From assembly GCF_036195045.1 (NCBI RefSeq), contig NZ_CP108100.1:1-64000 (forward strand): a DNA stretch of 64,000 bases. Reading direction: 5' to 3'. A program made the position numbers and the translations under genes. The number at the start of each line of letters is the position of its first letter. The stretch's first letter is position 1. This document shows, one piece after another, positions 25,856-34,997 of this stretch. A model generated the notes under the pieces. The model ran no database searches. It saw nothing but the letters and a program-made list of their open reading frames with translations, and was not told the origin of the DNA. Source of the stretch: Streptomyces sp. NBC_00236. Lineage in GTDB: Bacteria > Actinomycetota > Actinomycetes > Streptomycetales > Streptomycetaceae.

Positions 25856-26545
25856 TCATTCTTCAGGCCGGCGGGGCCAAGGGTCGTCGTACGGTTCGGC
25901 CTCTTCCGGGTGGGGAATGCGGCGGACGCAGCGCAGGAGCCCCGGTTCGCCGCTTCCGGCGGCCGTCATCCAGGGCAGGACCTCCATGGCGGGGTCGGTC
26001 TCGTTGCGGAGAGGTAGACCTCGTTGCGGAGAGCAGACAGGAGCACTGAGATTCCGGCGGTGATCGCGGCCCGGACTGCGGCTACCGACCAGCCCGCCGG
26101 GTAGCTGGTCGCCCGACGCCGTATTCGTCGAGGACGCCGTGCAGGAGGCCGGAGCGGCGGAGGGGTTCGCCGCTGGGGGCGGTTCCGAAGTGACGGCGCG
26201 GGCCGAGGCGGCGAGAGCGCCAAGAGCGTCAGCGCGGTGTGGGTGGTGAGGGTCGGCGGCGATCCGGATCAGGAGCGGTACGGCGCGAGCTGCGGCGGCC
26301 CGGCTGTCGTCGGCGCACATACCGATCAGTACAGCCGTCGCATCGGGGCCGGTCCCGTCTGCGGTGTGCGGCTGCCGAACAGCGTCTCGGGCCTCCTCCC
26401 CATGAGGGAGATTCCCCCACGGGGAGGTCGTCGAGGACAGCTCTGCTGCTGGTCTCGGTCCAGATAGCCGCCACACGGCCCGGACGTCGAACGGGCCTCC
26501 CACGAACGCGGCCGGACCGGCCCCGTCCACCAGAGCCCGACACAT
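25856..26545 (-). pseudogene. HEAT-like protein pseudogene with at least three frame changes
   Basis: Reading from about 26545, frame a gives AVPLLIRIAADPHHPHRADA and LGALAASARA; frame c continues HFGTAPSGEPLRRSGLLHGV; frame b continues YPAGWSVAAVRAAITAGISV, LLSALRNE; frame a resumes TDPAMEVLPWMTAAGSGEPG and ends PYDDPWPRRPEE at 25856. The last shift is explained exactly by a 20-base tandem duplication at 26000-26033; removing one copy joins LRNE to TDPAM. The others look like single-base losses. The original was a helical-repeat protein of about 200-230 residues, related in style to the HEAT gene at 18-20 kb. Confidence 0.7.
26000..26033. repeat. 20-base tandem duplication that breaks the HEAT-like gene
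   Basis: CTCGTTGCGGAGAG occurs at 26000-26013 and again at 26020-26033, so a 20-base unit is duplicated. As 20 is not a multiple of three, it shifts the frame at this point. Confidence 0.85.
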
Positions 26546-26580
26546 CACGAACGTCGGGTTGAGCCGCAGTCCCCCACACC

Positions 26581-26610
26581 GCACCGTCGCACCGTCGCAC
26601 CGTCGCACCC
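26581..26610. repeat. 8-base tandem repeat GCACCGTC
   Basis: Three full copies of GCACCGTC at 26581-26604 and a partial fourth. Too short for CRISPR; a simple slippage-prone repeat upstream of the pseudogene. Confidence 0.8.
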
Positions 26611-26700
26611 ACAAGGAATCGATCATGCGCGATCCGGACGACTCGAATCCACCTGGCAGCGCGCACCCACGACTCTCGGGTCTGCACGATTCGGTGACGG

Positions 26701-27039
26701 TCATACGGGAAGGGCGTCTCCGGGGAAGCCGTGGCACGCGTGAACCTCGCAGCGCATCATCCCGGCTCGCACACAGGGGTCCCCAGCCATGATTTCCGAG
26801 GCCTCCTCAGCCGGCACGGTCATGATCGCTACGCCGGCCACAGTAGCGGAGGCGACCGGGCACAGGACAGCGATCACCCCTTCAACGCGCAGCGACACCA
26901 TGCGTCGCTGGTGTTCGAGTTCGATGGCGTCCGCGCCGTCCATGGTCCGCTCCGGCCCCCAGTGAAGGAGCGCCAGGCTGTAGGGCTTCGCGGTCGCGGC
27001 CAGAGCCCGGATCTGTTCGTCGGTCACGGTCGTGCTCAT
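26701..27039 (-). CDS. YCII-related protein
   Basis: A 112-residue protein from ATG 27039, about ten bases after the VOC gene stop on the same strand, so the two form an operon. TAKPYSLALLHWGPERTMDG and LRVEGVIAVLCPVASATVAG followed by VAIMTVPAEEASEIMAGDPC match the YCII/DABB ferredoxin-like fold, with the DP-x-x-x-AG motif near the end. YCII-like proteins are small dimeric enzymes or accessory domains with a conserved His-Asp pair; the substrate is unknown. The C-terminus CEVHACHGFPGDALPV fits the usual xWP-type ending in part. Confidence 0.75.
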   Translation of the reverse strand: MSTTVTDEQIRALAATAKPYSLALLHWGPERTMDGADAIELEHQRRMVSLRVEGVIAVLCPVASATVAGVAIMTVPAEEASEIMAGDPCVRAGMMRCEVHACHGFPGDALPV

Positions 27040-27048
27040 GATGTCTCC

Positions 27049-27492
27049 CTACTTCTTGATGCTCTCGGCCAACGAGACGATGATGCCCTCGGGCCCGCGG
27101 ACACGGGCCATCCGCCACACGCCCTCGTATGCGCCGATGCCTCCCACGAGGCCGTAGCCGTCGCCCGCGGCATGGTCGACCGCGGCTCGGAGGTCGTGCC
27201 CTCCGAAGGCGACGTTGCGCAGGCCCGGCTCATTGGCCGGCGCGGCCGGCGAACCCGGGAGGTGGTCCGGCCGCGTGAAGCTCGAGAGCTCCAGCGTCGT
27301 ACCTCCGCCGGGCAGTCGCAGCATGACGATCTCGGTGCGGGCTCCGGTCATGCCGATCACCGTGTCGAGGAACTCGCCTTCAACGGCAGTCTTCCGATCG
27401 GCCTCCAGACCGAGGCCGCCGAAGAACGCCGTCACGGCGTCGAGGTCAGCGACGGTGATGCCCACGTGGTCGAAGCGCCTCACGAATGTCAT
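27049..27492 (-). CDS. VOC (glyoxalase/dioxygenase superfamily) protein
   Basis: A 147-residue protein of two beta-alpha-beta-beta-beta modules. RRFDHVGITVADLDAVTAFF carries the first metal-ligand His, TEIVMLRLPGGGTTLELSSF the first Glu, and LRNVAFGGHDLRAAVDHAAG to VRGPEGIIVSLAESIKK the second half; Glu in PEGIIVSL is the last ligand. Full length for methylmalonyl-CoA epimerase/glyoxalase-like members. It is transcribed with the YCII gene and lies downstream of the MerR regulator with a 133-base gap. Substrate unknown. Confidence 0.85.
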   Translation of the reverse strand: MTFVRRFDHVGITVADLDAVTAFFGGLGLEADRKTAVEGEFLDTVIGMTGARTEIVMLRLPGGGTTLELSSFTRPDHLPGSPAAPANEPGLRNVAFGGHDLRAAVDHAAGDGYGLVGGIGAYEGVWRMARVRGPEGIIVSLAESIKK

Positions 27493-27625
27493 CGGACTCC
27501 TGGAAATTCTTCAGAAGAGGCTGAGGAAGGTAGCGTTTCAGGTGCCTCAACGGGACCCCGCCCGCTCTTGCGATGGACGCATCCGACGCCGCGCGCTGAT
27601 CCACCAGCACTCGCGGGACAGCCCC

Positions 27626-28549
27626 TTAGGCCCGAGGCGCAGAGTCGGTGATCGAGAGGCCCAGTCCGTCGGTCAGCCACGCGTGGGCCGCAGTCATGTT
27701 CAGGGAGCGTCCGCCGGTGACGGTGTCCAGCAGACCCCAGTAGCGGCGCAGACGCGGGTCGAAGCCCGACGATCCGGAGACCAGCGTGTGCAGGAAGCGA
27801 CGGAAGGCCGGGGTGTCCGACTCCCTCCGAGCCCGCGCGTGGGCGGACACGAACGCGTCGACCGCCTCCCCGGGGCCCGGCGGGAGCCCGGCCCTCACAG
27901 CAGCGGCCGTCAGAGCGGCCGCCTCGTCTATCTCGCCGTAGAAGGCGGGTGCGTCCCGCATCTCCTGCGAGTGATCCCCCGTCCAGCGCGTGAAACCGGG
28001 CGTGGAGACCAGCACGTGGATCTCTGCGTAGGCCAGTGCCGCGAGGGGAGAGGGATCGTGCGGGGGCTCGGGCGACAGCATGGCGACCATGAGGTCGAGC
28101 CGCCGCTTCGGCATCTCCGCCGGCAGCTCGCGGTACCAGTGATCGGTGAGGGTTCGCCGCGCCTGCGGAAGCCGCTGCACCCGGGCGAGGATCTCCAGGC
28201 GCCGCATCCGCTCGCCGTCCACGCAGTCGTCGAGGGCGCGAAGTGTGGCCTGCCGCCACAGCAACTGCGTCAGCTGCTCCTGAACGGCGTCGAGTTCGGC
28301 CGCTACGAAGTCACTGAGAGCCTGCTCCCCGCTCGCCACCCGCGAGACGGTCGCGATCGGGGTGTCCAGTGCCCGCAGGCGCCTGATCAGCCCGATCCGT
28401 TCCCACGCCTCCGGGCCGTAGCGCCGGTGACCCCCGCTGCTGCGCTCCGCGACCGGCAGCAGACCGCTGTCGGAGTAGTAGCGCAGGGTTTTCACTGCGA
28501 TCCCGGTCCCGGCAGCGAGTTCGCCGATGCTCCATGTGCGGTGCGTCAC
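27626..28549 (-). CDS. MerR-family transcriptional regulator
   Basis: A 307-residue regulator; GTG 28549 is chosen because the protein then starts THRTWSIGELAAGTGIAVKT, the MerR HTH, followed by LRYYSDSGLLPVAERSSGGH. Residues 75-110 (IATVSRVASGEQALSDFVAA) form the dimerisation coiled coil, and about 190 further residues form a helical effector domain (MPKRRLDLMVAMLSPEPPHD, FGFDPRLRRYWGLL-like end). The gene is divergent from the carboxylesterase across an 87-base gap holding a MerR-type promoter with a 20-base spacer, so the esterase is its likely target. Ligand unknown; no metal-binding cysteines are seen. Confidence 0.88.
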   Translation of the reverse strand: MTHRTWSIGELAAGTGIAVKTLRYYSDSGLLPVAERSSGGHRRYGPEAWERIGLIRRLRALDTPIATVSRVASGEQALSDFVAAELDAVQEQLTQLLWRQATLRALDDCVDGERMRRLEILARVQRLPQARRTLTDHWYRELPAEMPKRRLDLMVAMLSPEPPHDPSPLAALAYAEIHVLVSTPGFTRWTGDHSQEMRDAPAFYGEIDEAAALTAAAVRAGLPPGPGEAVDAFVSAHARARRESDTPAFRRFLHTLVSGSSGFDPRLRRYWGLLDTVTGGRSLNMTAAHAWLTDGLGLSITDSAPRA

Positions 28550-28555
28550 AGACCC

Positions 28556-28587
28556 TTGAACCTCCAGTGCGCGGGAGCTTCTAGCGT
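28556..28587 (+). promoter_or_regulatory. MerR-type promoter for the carboxylesterase
   Basis: TTGAAC (28556-28561) and TAGCGT (28582-28587) are separated by 20 bases, the over-long spacer that MerR proteins correct by untwisting. The spacer contains the dyad CTCC / GGAG centred between the boxes. Direction is towards the esterase at 28637. Confidence 0.6.
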
Positions 28588-28636
28588 AACGAGCACCGGC
28601 CGCCTCCGGACGGCCCATCGAGACAGGGGAACACGC

Positions 28637-30346
28637 ATGACCTCGATCCCACCACCGCGTCCGCGTACGCGAGTCGGCCCGGGCACGCACAGCGTCCGCC
28701 TACTGCGCCTGGCCGTTCTGCTCGCCGTCATGGTCGTGTCCGTCACGAGCGCTGCGGCCGAACCCCCGCGCGCCTACGGAGTTCTGACAGGGACTCTCGT
28801 ACGGACCGATCACGGCCTGATCCGCGGCGCCGCCCACGGCTCGTACGTCACCTTCGACGGCATCCCTTACGCTGCACCGCCCACGGGTCGCCTGCGCTGG
28901 CAGGAGCCCGCGCCGGCGGCGGCGTGGCAGGGGGTGAGGGACGCGACGGTCCCCGCCTCGCGCTGCGTACAGATGCCGATGCCCGGTATGGAAGGAGTGA
29001 GCGGTTCCGAGGACTGCCTCTATCTCAACGTCACCGTGCCGTCGGCACGTCCGCCCGCCGGCGAACGGCGCCCGGTCCTGGTGTGGTTGCACGGTGGGGC
29101 GTTCCTCGGCGGGTCCGGCGGCGACTACGGAGCAGAGCGGCTGGCCGTTCGCGGTGACACCCTCGTCGTCACGGTCAACTACCGCCTCGGCGTCTTCGGT
29201 TACTTCGGTCATCGGGCCCTGGGCTCCGCGCCGCCGTTCGGCCTCGCGGACCAGCAGGCCGCCTTGCGCTGGGTACGGGCGAACGCGGAGCGCTTCGGCG
29301 GCGACCCCGGCGCCGTCACTCTGTTCGGCGAATCCGCAGGTGCCCTGAGCATCTGCGCGCACCTCACCTCCCCGCGCGCAGCCGGGCTCTTCCAAAAGGC
29401 GGTGCTGCAGAGCGGTTCCTGTCTCATGTCGTTCCCGCCCGGCGCCCTCGGCCCCGGAACAGCGGCATACGAGCCCTTCGCCACCGAACACGACGTCCAG
29501 GACAGCGGCGCCCGGGCAGCGCGAGAACTCGGCTGCGCGGCGAACGACGACGCCCGAGTCCTTGCCTGCCTGCGCGAGCAGAGCACGGAACGCCTCGCCA
29601 CCACGCAGATCATGCAGTCCTTCAACCGCCCCGCCTTCGGCAACTCACTGCTTCCCACGGCACCGGGCGAGTCCCTCGCCTCCGGCCGCTTCCACCGTGT
29701 GCCGCTGCTCCAGGGCACCAACCATGACGAGATGCGGATGTTCGTCGGCCAGTCACTCACCGCGTACCCCCTCCGGACCGAGGAGGACTACCACGCCCGT
29801 CTCAGCGACGCCTTCGGCCCGGCCGGCGCCGCCGTGGCCTCGCGCTACCCGGCAGCGCGCTACCCGACCCCGGCGCTGGCCTGGTCCGCGGCGCTGACCG
29901 ACCGCTCCCTGACATGCACCACGCTCCAAGCAGCCCGCGAAATCGCCACGAAGGCGCCTCGGACGCCGCTCTACGGCTACGAGTTCAACGACCCGGACGC
30001 CCCCGTCCTGACCGGCCTCCCCCCACATGCCGACCTCCCCTACGGGGCTGCGCACGGCTTCGAACTGCCTTACCTCTTCTCCTCCGTGCCCACCCAACAA
30101 CCTCTGACGGAGGCGCAGGGCACCTTGTCCGACCGCATGATCGACTACTGGGCGTCTTTCGCCCACACCGGGAACCCGAACACACCCGGCGCTCCTCGCT
30201 GGCCGGTCCTGCGCACCACGGGACCCGTTCTGTCGCTGGCGCCCGGCCCCGGGGCGATCCGCGCGTACGACGCGTACGACGCGCACCACTGTGCCTTCTG
30301 GCACGGTGCGCACACGCCCATGGGGCCCGGCTTGAGCCCCTTGTAG
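28637..30346 (+). CDS. Type-B carboxylesterase, secreted
   Basis: A 569-residue carboxylesterase. ATG 28637 with AGGGGAA upstream gives a leader with Arg-rich start and hydrophobic LLRLAVLLAVMVVSVTSAAA, a likely signal peptide cut near residue 43. The catalytic set is present: Ser in TLFGESAGALSICAH, Glu in QGTNHDEMRMF and His in YGAAHGFELPYLF; the oxyanion hole is VLVWLHGGAFLGGSGGDYG. DYWASFAHTGNPN closes the family signature. It should hydrolyse esters outside the cell. The MerR regulator and promoter upstream suggest induction by a substrate or product. The frame is open far upstream but only as antisense to the MerR gene. Confidence 0.92.
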   Translation: MTSIPPPRPRTRVGPGTHSVRLLRLAVLLAVMVVSVTSAAAEPPRAYGVLTGTLVRTDHGLIRGAAHGSYVTFDGIPYAAPPTGRLRWQEPAPAAAWQGVRDATVPASRCVQMPMPGMEGVSGSEDCLYLNVTVPSARPPAGERRPVLVWLHGGAFLGGSGGDYGAERLAVRGDTLVVTVNYRLGVFGYFGHRALGSAPPFGLADQQAALRWVRANAERFGGDPGAVTLFGESAGALSICAHLTSPRAAGLFQKAVLQSGSCLMSFPPGALGPGTAAYEPFATEHDVQDSGARAARELGCAANDDARVLACLREQSTERLATTQIMQSFNRPAFGNSLLPTAPGESLASGRFHRVPLLQGTNHDEMRMFVGQSLTAYPLRTEEDYHARLSDAFGPAGAAVASRYPAARYPTPALAWSAALTDRSLTCTTLQAAREIATKAPRTPLYGYEFNDPDAPVLTGLPPHADLPYGAAHGFELPYLFSSVPTQQPLTEAQGTLSDRMIDYWASFAHTGNPNTPGAPRWPVLRTTGPVLSLAPGPGAIRAYDAYDAHHCAFWHGAHTPMGPGLSPL

Positions 30347-30618
30347 CGCAGGGCGTCAAGCCTCATCGTCCGCAGGTCTGGACGCGGTGGCGGCCCCACG
30401 TCGTCCATGGTTCGCCCCCAGCGAGAGGAGCGATGCGATGCCCGGCTACTGCCTGGCGGTCGTCCGCCGCCTGCAGCGGATCGGAGCGGGCAGTCGTGTC
30501 CGCCGGCCTGCAACATCGGTCAACAAAATCCGTCGGCGGTCCGGACCCTGGGCCTCGCGGCCGCCCGGCGCCACGGCATGCCCGCACCGTGACACCCCGG
30601 CTGCACATTGTGGACGGG
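30347..30618. other. Gap between the esterase and the convergent hypothetical gene
   Basis: A 272-base convergent gap. No clear hairpin with long arms and no credible small gene are seen. Confidence 0.4.
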
Positions 30619-31644
30619 CTACGTCATCAACTCGATGTGCGGATGCTCGGGCTTCGCCGGGCAGACGAACAGATGCTGCCGGTAGCCGCTGCCTATCTGG
30701 ACCCCGGTCGCGTTGTAGCCGCGGTGGCCGGGGTACGGCCCAGCACCTGGGTGGGGGTGCGGAGACCAGCTGTTCGCGGCGTCGTCCCCTTCCTCGAACG
30801 TGGCGACGGTCATCAGGACCTCCATGCCCGTGCCGCACTCGGAGCAGGGCCGCGGGCCGGGGTCGGTGGAGTTCCAAGCGGGCCAGCCTCCGACCTTCCA
30901 GCCGGGGGCGTTGGACAGCGCACAGTCGTAGTACGTGTCCGGGTCCATGTCTTCCTCTGCTGCCCGCGGCACACTCCACCGCTTGAGCTGCTCCCGCAGT
31001 TCTTCGCTCAGCTCCATATGGTCGGGGTACTCGGTGATCTGCTCCGGTTCGAGCACGCACGGTTCCGGTAGATAGCCGTCGAACTGCACAGCGGGCGGCT
31101 CAGGGGGCGTGTCGAGAACGTCGGTGACGGCGGCTGTCGAACGCCAGAAGAGCAGGGTCCTGGGCATGATCGGATGATCGAAGGGGCACCACAGAACCTG
31201 CAGCAGGTCCTTGCCCTCCGGCGGGCTCAGATCGGGCACATCCCGTCGGTACAGCTGCGCGACGGGCAGCATCGCCATGGGGCCGTCGTACGTCCGGACC
31301 GCCAGGCTCACCGGATACCTCCGAGGGGGTCGGATCCGCTCGAGAGTCTCCCGTTCCTCCGGAGTCAGGTCACGGCCGTGCGAGGCGGCGAAGATCCGTC
31401 GTTCCAGCCGCAGATCCGCCGGGGACTGGGCTGGGTTGATGCCGTCCACCACATGCGGTTCCTCGCAGTGCGGCCACGGCTCCTCGGCGGGCCACAGCAG
31501 CGGCCCGCCGATCGAGCTGTCGTGCCACGTCGGCGCCCCAGGGCGGGGGTGCAGGCGGGTCGCCGTGCGGGCCAGCGGAGCCAGTTGGGGAAAGACCGCG
31601 GCAACATCGATCGGCCGTGGCGGAGTGACAGGAGTGACATTCAT
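30619..31644 (-). CDS. Conserved hypothetical protein with zinc-ribbon-like motif
   Basis: A 341-residue soluble protein from ATG 31644. The N-terminal part (RPIDVAAVFPQLAPLARTAT, SIGGPLLWPAEEPWPHCEEP) resembles the start of DUF1963/YwqG-like proteins, where a GG-x-x-x-x-P-x-x-x-W-P motif is usual; YPVSLAVRTYDGPMAMLPVA and KDLLQVLWCPFDHPIMPRTL fit the same beta-rich fold. The C-terminal half has YYDCALSNAPGWKVGGWPAW, CSECGTGMEVLMTVATFEEG and QHLFVCPAKPEHPHIELMT, again as in that group. Function is unknown. It is monocistronic by context. Confidence 0.75.
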   Translation of the reverse strand: MNVTPVTPPRPIDVAAVFPQLAPLARTATRLHPRPGAPTWHDSSIGGPLLWPAEEPWPHCEEPHVVDGINPAQSPADLRLERRIFAASHGRDLTPEERETLERIRPPRRYPVSLAVRTYDGPMAMLPVAQLYRRDVPDLSPPEGKDLLQVLWCPFDHPIMPRTLLFWRSTAAVTDVLDTPPEPPAVQFDGYLPEPCVLEPEQITEYPDHMELSEELREQLKRWSVPRAAEEDMDPDTYYDCALSNAPGWKVGGWPAWNSTDPGPRPCSECGTGMEVLMTVATFEEGDDAANSWSPHPHPGAGPYPGHRGYNATGVQIGSGYRQHLFVCPAKPEHPHIELMT

Positions 31645-32142
31645 GGCCGCAATCCTGCCAATCGCCTCGGACAACAGCCCTTGTGGCCACCCCACGAAGT
31701 GCTCCGGCACGGGCGCCACCCGGGAGAGCCCTACCAGCGGTCCGTCGCCGGCAGACGGCCCGCGAGCAGGTCCACGATCGCCCCGTCGTTGTCCGTCCAC
31801 ACGTGCGGTTCGTCGCCACGTGCCACTTCCGTTCGGGTGCTACGAGTTGCCTCGGTGCCCCGCAGATCCGGCTGGGAACCGCATCCACTGAGCTCGGGAT
31901 CCCACACGCGTGACCTGAACCCTCACAGCAGGTCAGAGCATTTCGTCGGTGGCCCTACCCCCGCTGCCGTTTCGGCGCCTGACCTCGGCCGTCGATCTCC
32001 GCACAGTCCGCCGGCCCTGGCTGCGCCAGGCGCGGCGTCGTTGGGTGACCACCGCCCGCCCCACCACGGAAGACTGCAAGCGCACGTTCCACGCGACGAC
32101 CATCGCCAAGCATCGAGTGTCCAGTGTCACGGGGAACGTCAG
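31645..32142. other. Stretch with a possible integrase remnant
   Basis: About 500 bases without an intact gene. On the plus strand at 31990-32115 the frame VRRPWLRQARRRWVTTARPT then TEDCKRTFHATTIAKHR looks like part of a Streptomyces site-specific integrase, where W-L-R-x-A-x-x-x-W-V-x-x-x-R-P-T is usual. The match is short and I hold it weakly. Otherwise only the promoter of the hypothetical gene should be here. Confidence 0.3.
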
Positions 32143-34866
32143 TCAGCTCTGAACACCGGTACCCGACAGAGTGCTTTCGACCACGTCGCGGATCTGTGAG
32201 CGGGCGGTGATGCCCAGCTTGGGGAACACACGGTAGAGGTGCGAACCGACCGTGCGCGGTGAGAGGAACAGCTTCTCCCCGATCTCACGATTCGTCAGGC
32301 CACGGGCCGCCAGCTGGGCGATCTGCTGCTGCTGGGGGCTGAGTTCGGCGAAGGCGACGGGCACGACGTCGACGGCGTCGATGCCGGAGGCGCGCAGTTC
32401 TGCCTGTGCCCGCTCGACCCACGGCCGCGCGCCCAGCCGCTGGAAGGTTTCCAGGGCGGCGCTCAGCAGCGGACGGGCCTCGGCGATTCGGCGCTGCCGC
32501 CGGAGCCATTCCCCGTAGTCGAGCTGTGTCTGCGCCCGTTCGAACGGCCACTGCTCACCTGAGGGTTCCTTGAGCGCTGCCCGGAAGAACGGCTCCGCGT
32601 AGTCGGGATCCGCCAGCAGGGCGCGGCCCCGGTCTATCAGTGCGCGCACCCGTGCCGACATGCCCGTACCGAGGCGCCGCGCCGACCGTTCGAGCAGCTC
32701 TGTGGCGTGCGCCTGCTGTCCTCGGCGGACGGCCGCTGCCGCCAGTTCGGCCAGGACGGTGTAGGAGACGTGGTAGTGGACCGGATCGCCTTCGTCGGTG
32801 AAAGCGGAGCGGAAATGCGTGTACGCGGTGTCGTAGTCGCCCTCGGCCACGGCCGCCATCCCCAGGGCCCGACGCGCGAAGACCGCGACGGAGCGGCTCT
32901 CCAGTGGATCGACGAGAGCCAGAGCTCGTTGGGCGAGCCGGCGTGCGGTGGCCGGGTCACCGAGCAGGCCGACCACCGTGGCGTCGAGTGCATGAGCACA
33001 CGCCTCGGCGTGGTCGAGTCCGGCCGACGATGCCATGGCCGCGATGTCAGTCGCCACCGAGCGGGCCTCCGCCCATCGGCCCTGCTCCAGGCGGGTCCAG
33101 CCGGCCGCGCATCCCAGTCCGTCCGGGAGCCATCCATGGGCCTGCCACTGGTCGAACGCCTCGTCGAAGGTCCTGGCGGCGAGGGTGGTCTGGTCGAGCA
33201 CCCAGGCAACGATGGCCAGCGCGGTCAGGCGGCCGGCGTCGCCCTTGGCCTCGGCGATGAGCCCGGGCAGGGCCGGTGTGAGAAAGGCTCCTGCGCTGCT
33301 GGGGTCGGAGACGGCCAGTACCCAGGCGCGGAGCGCAGCTCCGGCGGCATCGTCGGGCATGCGGGAGAGCAGGTTCTGAATCTGTCGCTGCTGGGACTCC
33401 TCGCCCGAGTAGTAACGGACCACCGCCGCCGCGCACAACGCGTCGAGAACGAGGGGCGACCGGGCGTCCGTCGCGTCGGCGGCAACACGCATGAGCAGGG
33501 CGAAGGCTGCTGTGTGATGGGGGCCCAGGGACATGAGCTGCCCGGTGGCAAGCGCGGCCCTGCCCAGCAGTGCTCGGTCGTCGGTGCACTCGCGGACTGC
33601 GGCTGCCAGGTGTTCCACCCAGCCGAGTTGACCGGTGAAGACGGCGGTGGCAGCGGCTTCGGTCAGAAGACGCGCCCGGTCATCGCGGCGCGGGCTGAGT
33701 TCCGCGGCGCGCTCCTGGGCCGCGGCAGCGGCCGCGAAGCCACCCCGGCGCAGGGCCCGGTAGGCCGTCTGCTGCAGGGCGGCCGACACGTCCTGGTCGG
33801 GGCGCACGGTCGCGGCGGCGAGGTGCCAGGCTCGGCGGTCGGGCTCCTCGTACAGCAACTCCGCGAGAGCGAGGTGGGCCCGGCGCCGTTCCTCGAACGA
33901 CGCGGCGTGGTAGACGGCTGAGCGGACGAGCGGGTGACGGAAGGAGATCCCGGGCCCGTCCTGGCGTACGAGACCGGCCCGGTCCGCGGGTACCCATGCG
34001 TCGTCGTCCGCCTCGGGAATTCCCACGGCCGCCGCCGGAGCGTCCGCCGCGTCTGCGGCCGCGAGCAGCAGCAGGATGCGGCGGGTCGGTTCCGGCAGGT
34101 CCGCCAGGTGCCCCGCGAAGATCCGCTCCAGTCGGTCGGTGACCGGCAGCGGGCCCTCCACGCCACTGCCCTCGGGGTGCCGGATCGCGGTGGCGTGGGC
34201 GAGTTCCACCAGGGCCAGTGGGTTGCCGGCCGCCTCCTCGAGGATCCGCACCCGGGTTCGGCCGGTGGGCGGCGTGGGCTGCCGGTCCAGCAGCTGGTTG
34301 GCCGCCTCAGCGTCCAGCGGGCCGAGTTCGAGGCGTTCGTATCCCTTGTCGAAGCCGGGCAGCGCGTCCGCCGTGCGGACTCCGACCAGCAGCGTGACGG
34401 GTTCGCTGTCCATGCGTCGTGCCACGAACGAGAGAACGTCCAGTGATCCGCGGTCGATCCACTGGGCGTCGTCGACCACCACCAGCAGCGGGGCGGATTC
34501 CGCCAGGTCCGACCACAAGGTCAGGACCGCCAGACCGACGAGCATTGCGTCGGGAGTCTCCGCACACTCATCGAGCCCCAGGACGGCTCGGAGCGCGGAG
34601 CGCTGCCGCGACGGCAGTGCCTCCGCTTCGGCAAGTACCGGGCGCAGCATCTGATGAAGACCGGCGAATCCGAGGTGCGCCTCGGATTCGCTCCCCACCG
34701 CCCTCAGCACTCGGCCACCCGTGACCCGTGCGCGATCGGCCGCGAGGTCGAGCAGCGTGGTCTTTCCGGCACCGGGGTCACCCGTGACGATCAAGACGTC
34801 GCTGTGGGACCGGTCCGTGACCACACGCCGGATGATTTCTGCGGTCTCGGTTTCTCGGCTCACCAT
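32143..34866 (-). CDS. LuxR-family AAA regulator (LAL type)
   Basis: A 907-residue large ATP-binding LuxR-type regulator. ATG 34866 is chosen because VSRETETAEIIRRVVTDRSH begins the typical N-terminus, just before Walker A (LIVTGDPGAGKTTLLDLAAD). Walker B is LLVVVDDAQWIDRGSLDVLS. The middle about 500 residues form TPR/MalT-like helical repeats. The C-terminal HTH reads LSPQQQQIAQLAARGLTNRE, IGEKLFLSPRTVGSHLYRVF. LAL proteins often activate secondary-metabolite or catabolic genes. Its own target is not evident; the PKS remnant 8 kb away is no longer functional. The start lies 131 bases after the TetR stop on the same strand. Confidence 0.9.
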   Translation of the reverse strand: MVSRETETAEIIRRVVTDRSHSDVLIVTGDPGAGKTTLLDLAADRARVTGGRVLRAVGSESEAHLGFAGLHQMLRPVLAEAEALPSRQRSALRAVLGLDECAETPDAMLVGLAVLTLWSDLAESAPLLVVVDDAQWIDRGSLDVLSFVARRMDSEPVTLLVGVRTADALPGFDKGYERLELGPLDAEAANQLLDRQPTPPTGRTRVRILEEAAGNPLALVELAHATAIRHPEGSGVEGPLPVTDRLERIFAGHLADLPEPTRRILLLLAAADAADAPAAAVGIPEADDDAWVPADRAGLVRQDGPGISFRHPLVRSAVYHAASFEERRRAHLALAELLYEEPDRRAWHLAAATVRPDQDVSAALQQTAYRALRRGGFAAAAAAQERAAELSPRRDDRARLLTEAAATAVFTGQLGWVEHLAAAVRECTDDRALLGRAALATGQLMSLGPHHTAAFALLMRVAADATDARSPLVLDALCAAAVVRYYSGEESQQRQIQNLLSRMPDDAAGAALRAWVLAVSDPSSAGAFLTPALPGLIAEAKGDAGRLTALAIVAWVLDQTTLAARTFDEAFDQWQAHGWLPDGLGCAAGWTRLEQGRWAEARSVATDIAAMASSAGLDHAEACAHALDATVVGLLGDPATARRLAQRALALVDPLESRSVAVFARRALGMAAVAEGDYDTAYTHFRSAFTDEGDPVHYHVSYTVLAELAAAAVRRGQQAHATELLERSARRLGTGMSARVRALIDRGRALLADPDYAEPFFRAALKEPSGEQWPFERAQTQLDYGEWLRRQRRIAEARPLLSAALETFQRLGARPWVERAQAELRASGIDAVDVVPVAFAELSPQQQQIAQLAARGLTNREIGEKLFLSPRTVGSHLYRVFPKLGITARSQIRDVVESTLSGTGVQS

Positions 34867-34997
34867 CGCCGGACCGGAATTCCGTTCGGAGTGCTGGTCC
34901 CCACGAGCCCTTCCATCGTTTTGCACGGATGCTCCAAGGAATCGAGATACCCCAGGCACTGCTTCGGCACCGCCGAGGAAGCCGCCGCCTCGGCCCT

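Noticed and set aside
26581..26610. Possible CRISPR-like repeat
   Set aside because: Units of eight bases without spacers; simple tandem slippage.
27215..28636. Upstream extension of the carboxylesterase frame
   Set aside because: It runs antisense through the MerR gene; the signal peptide and ribosome-binding site mark the start at 28637.
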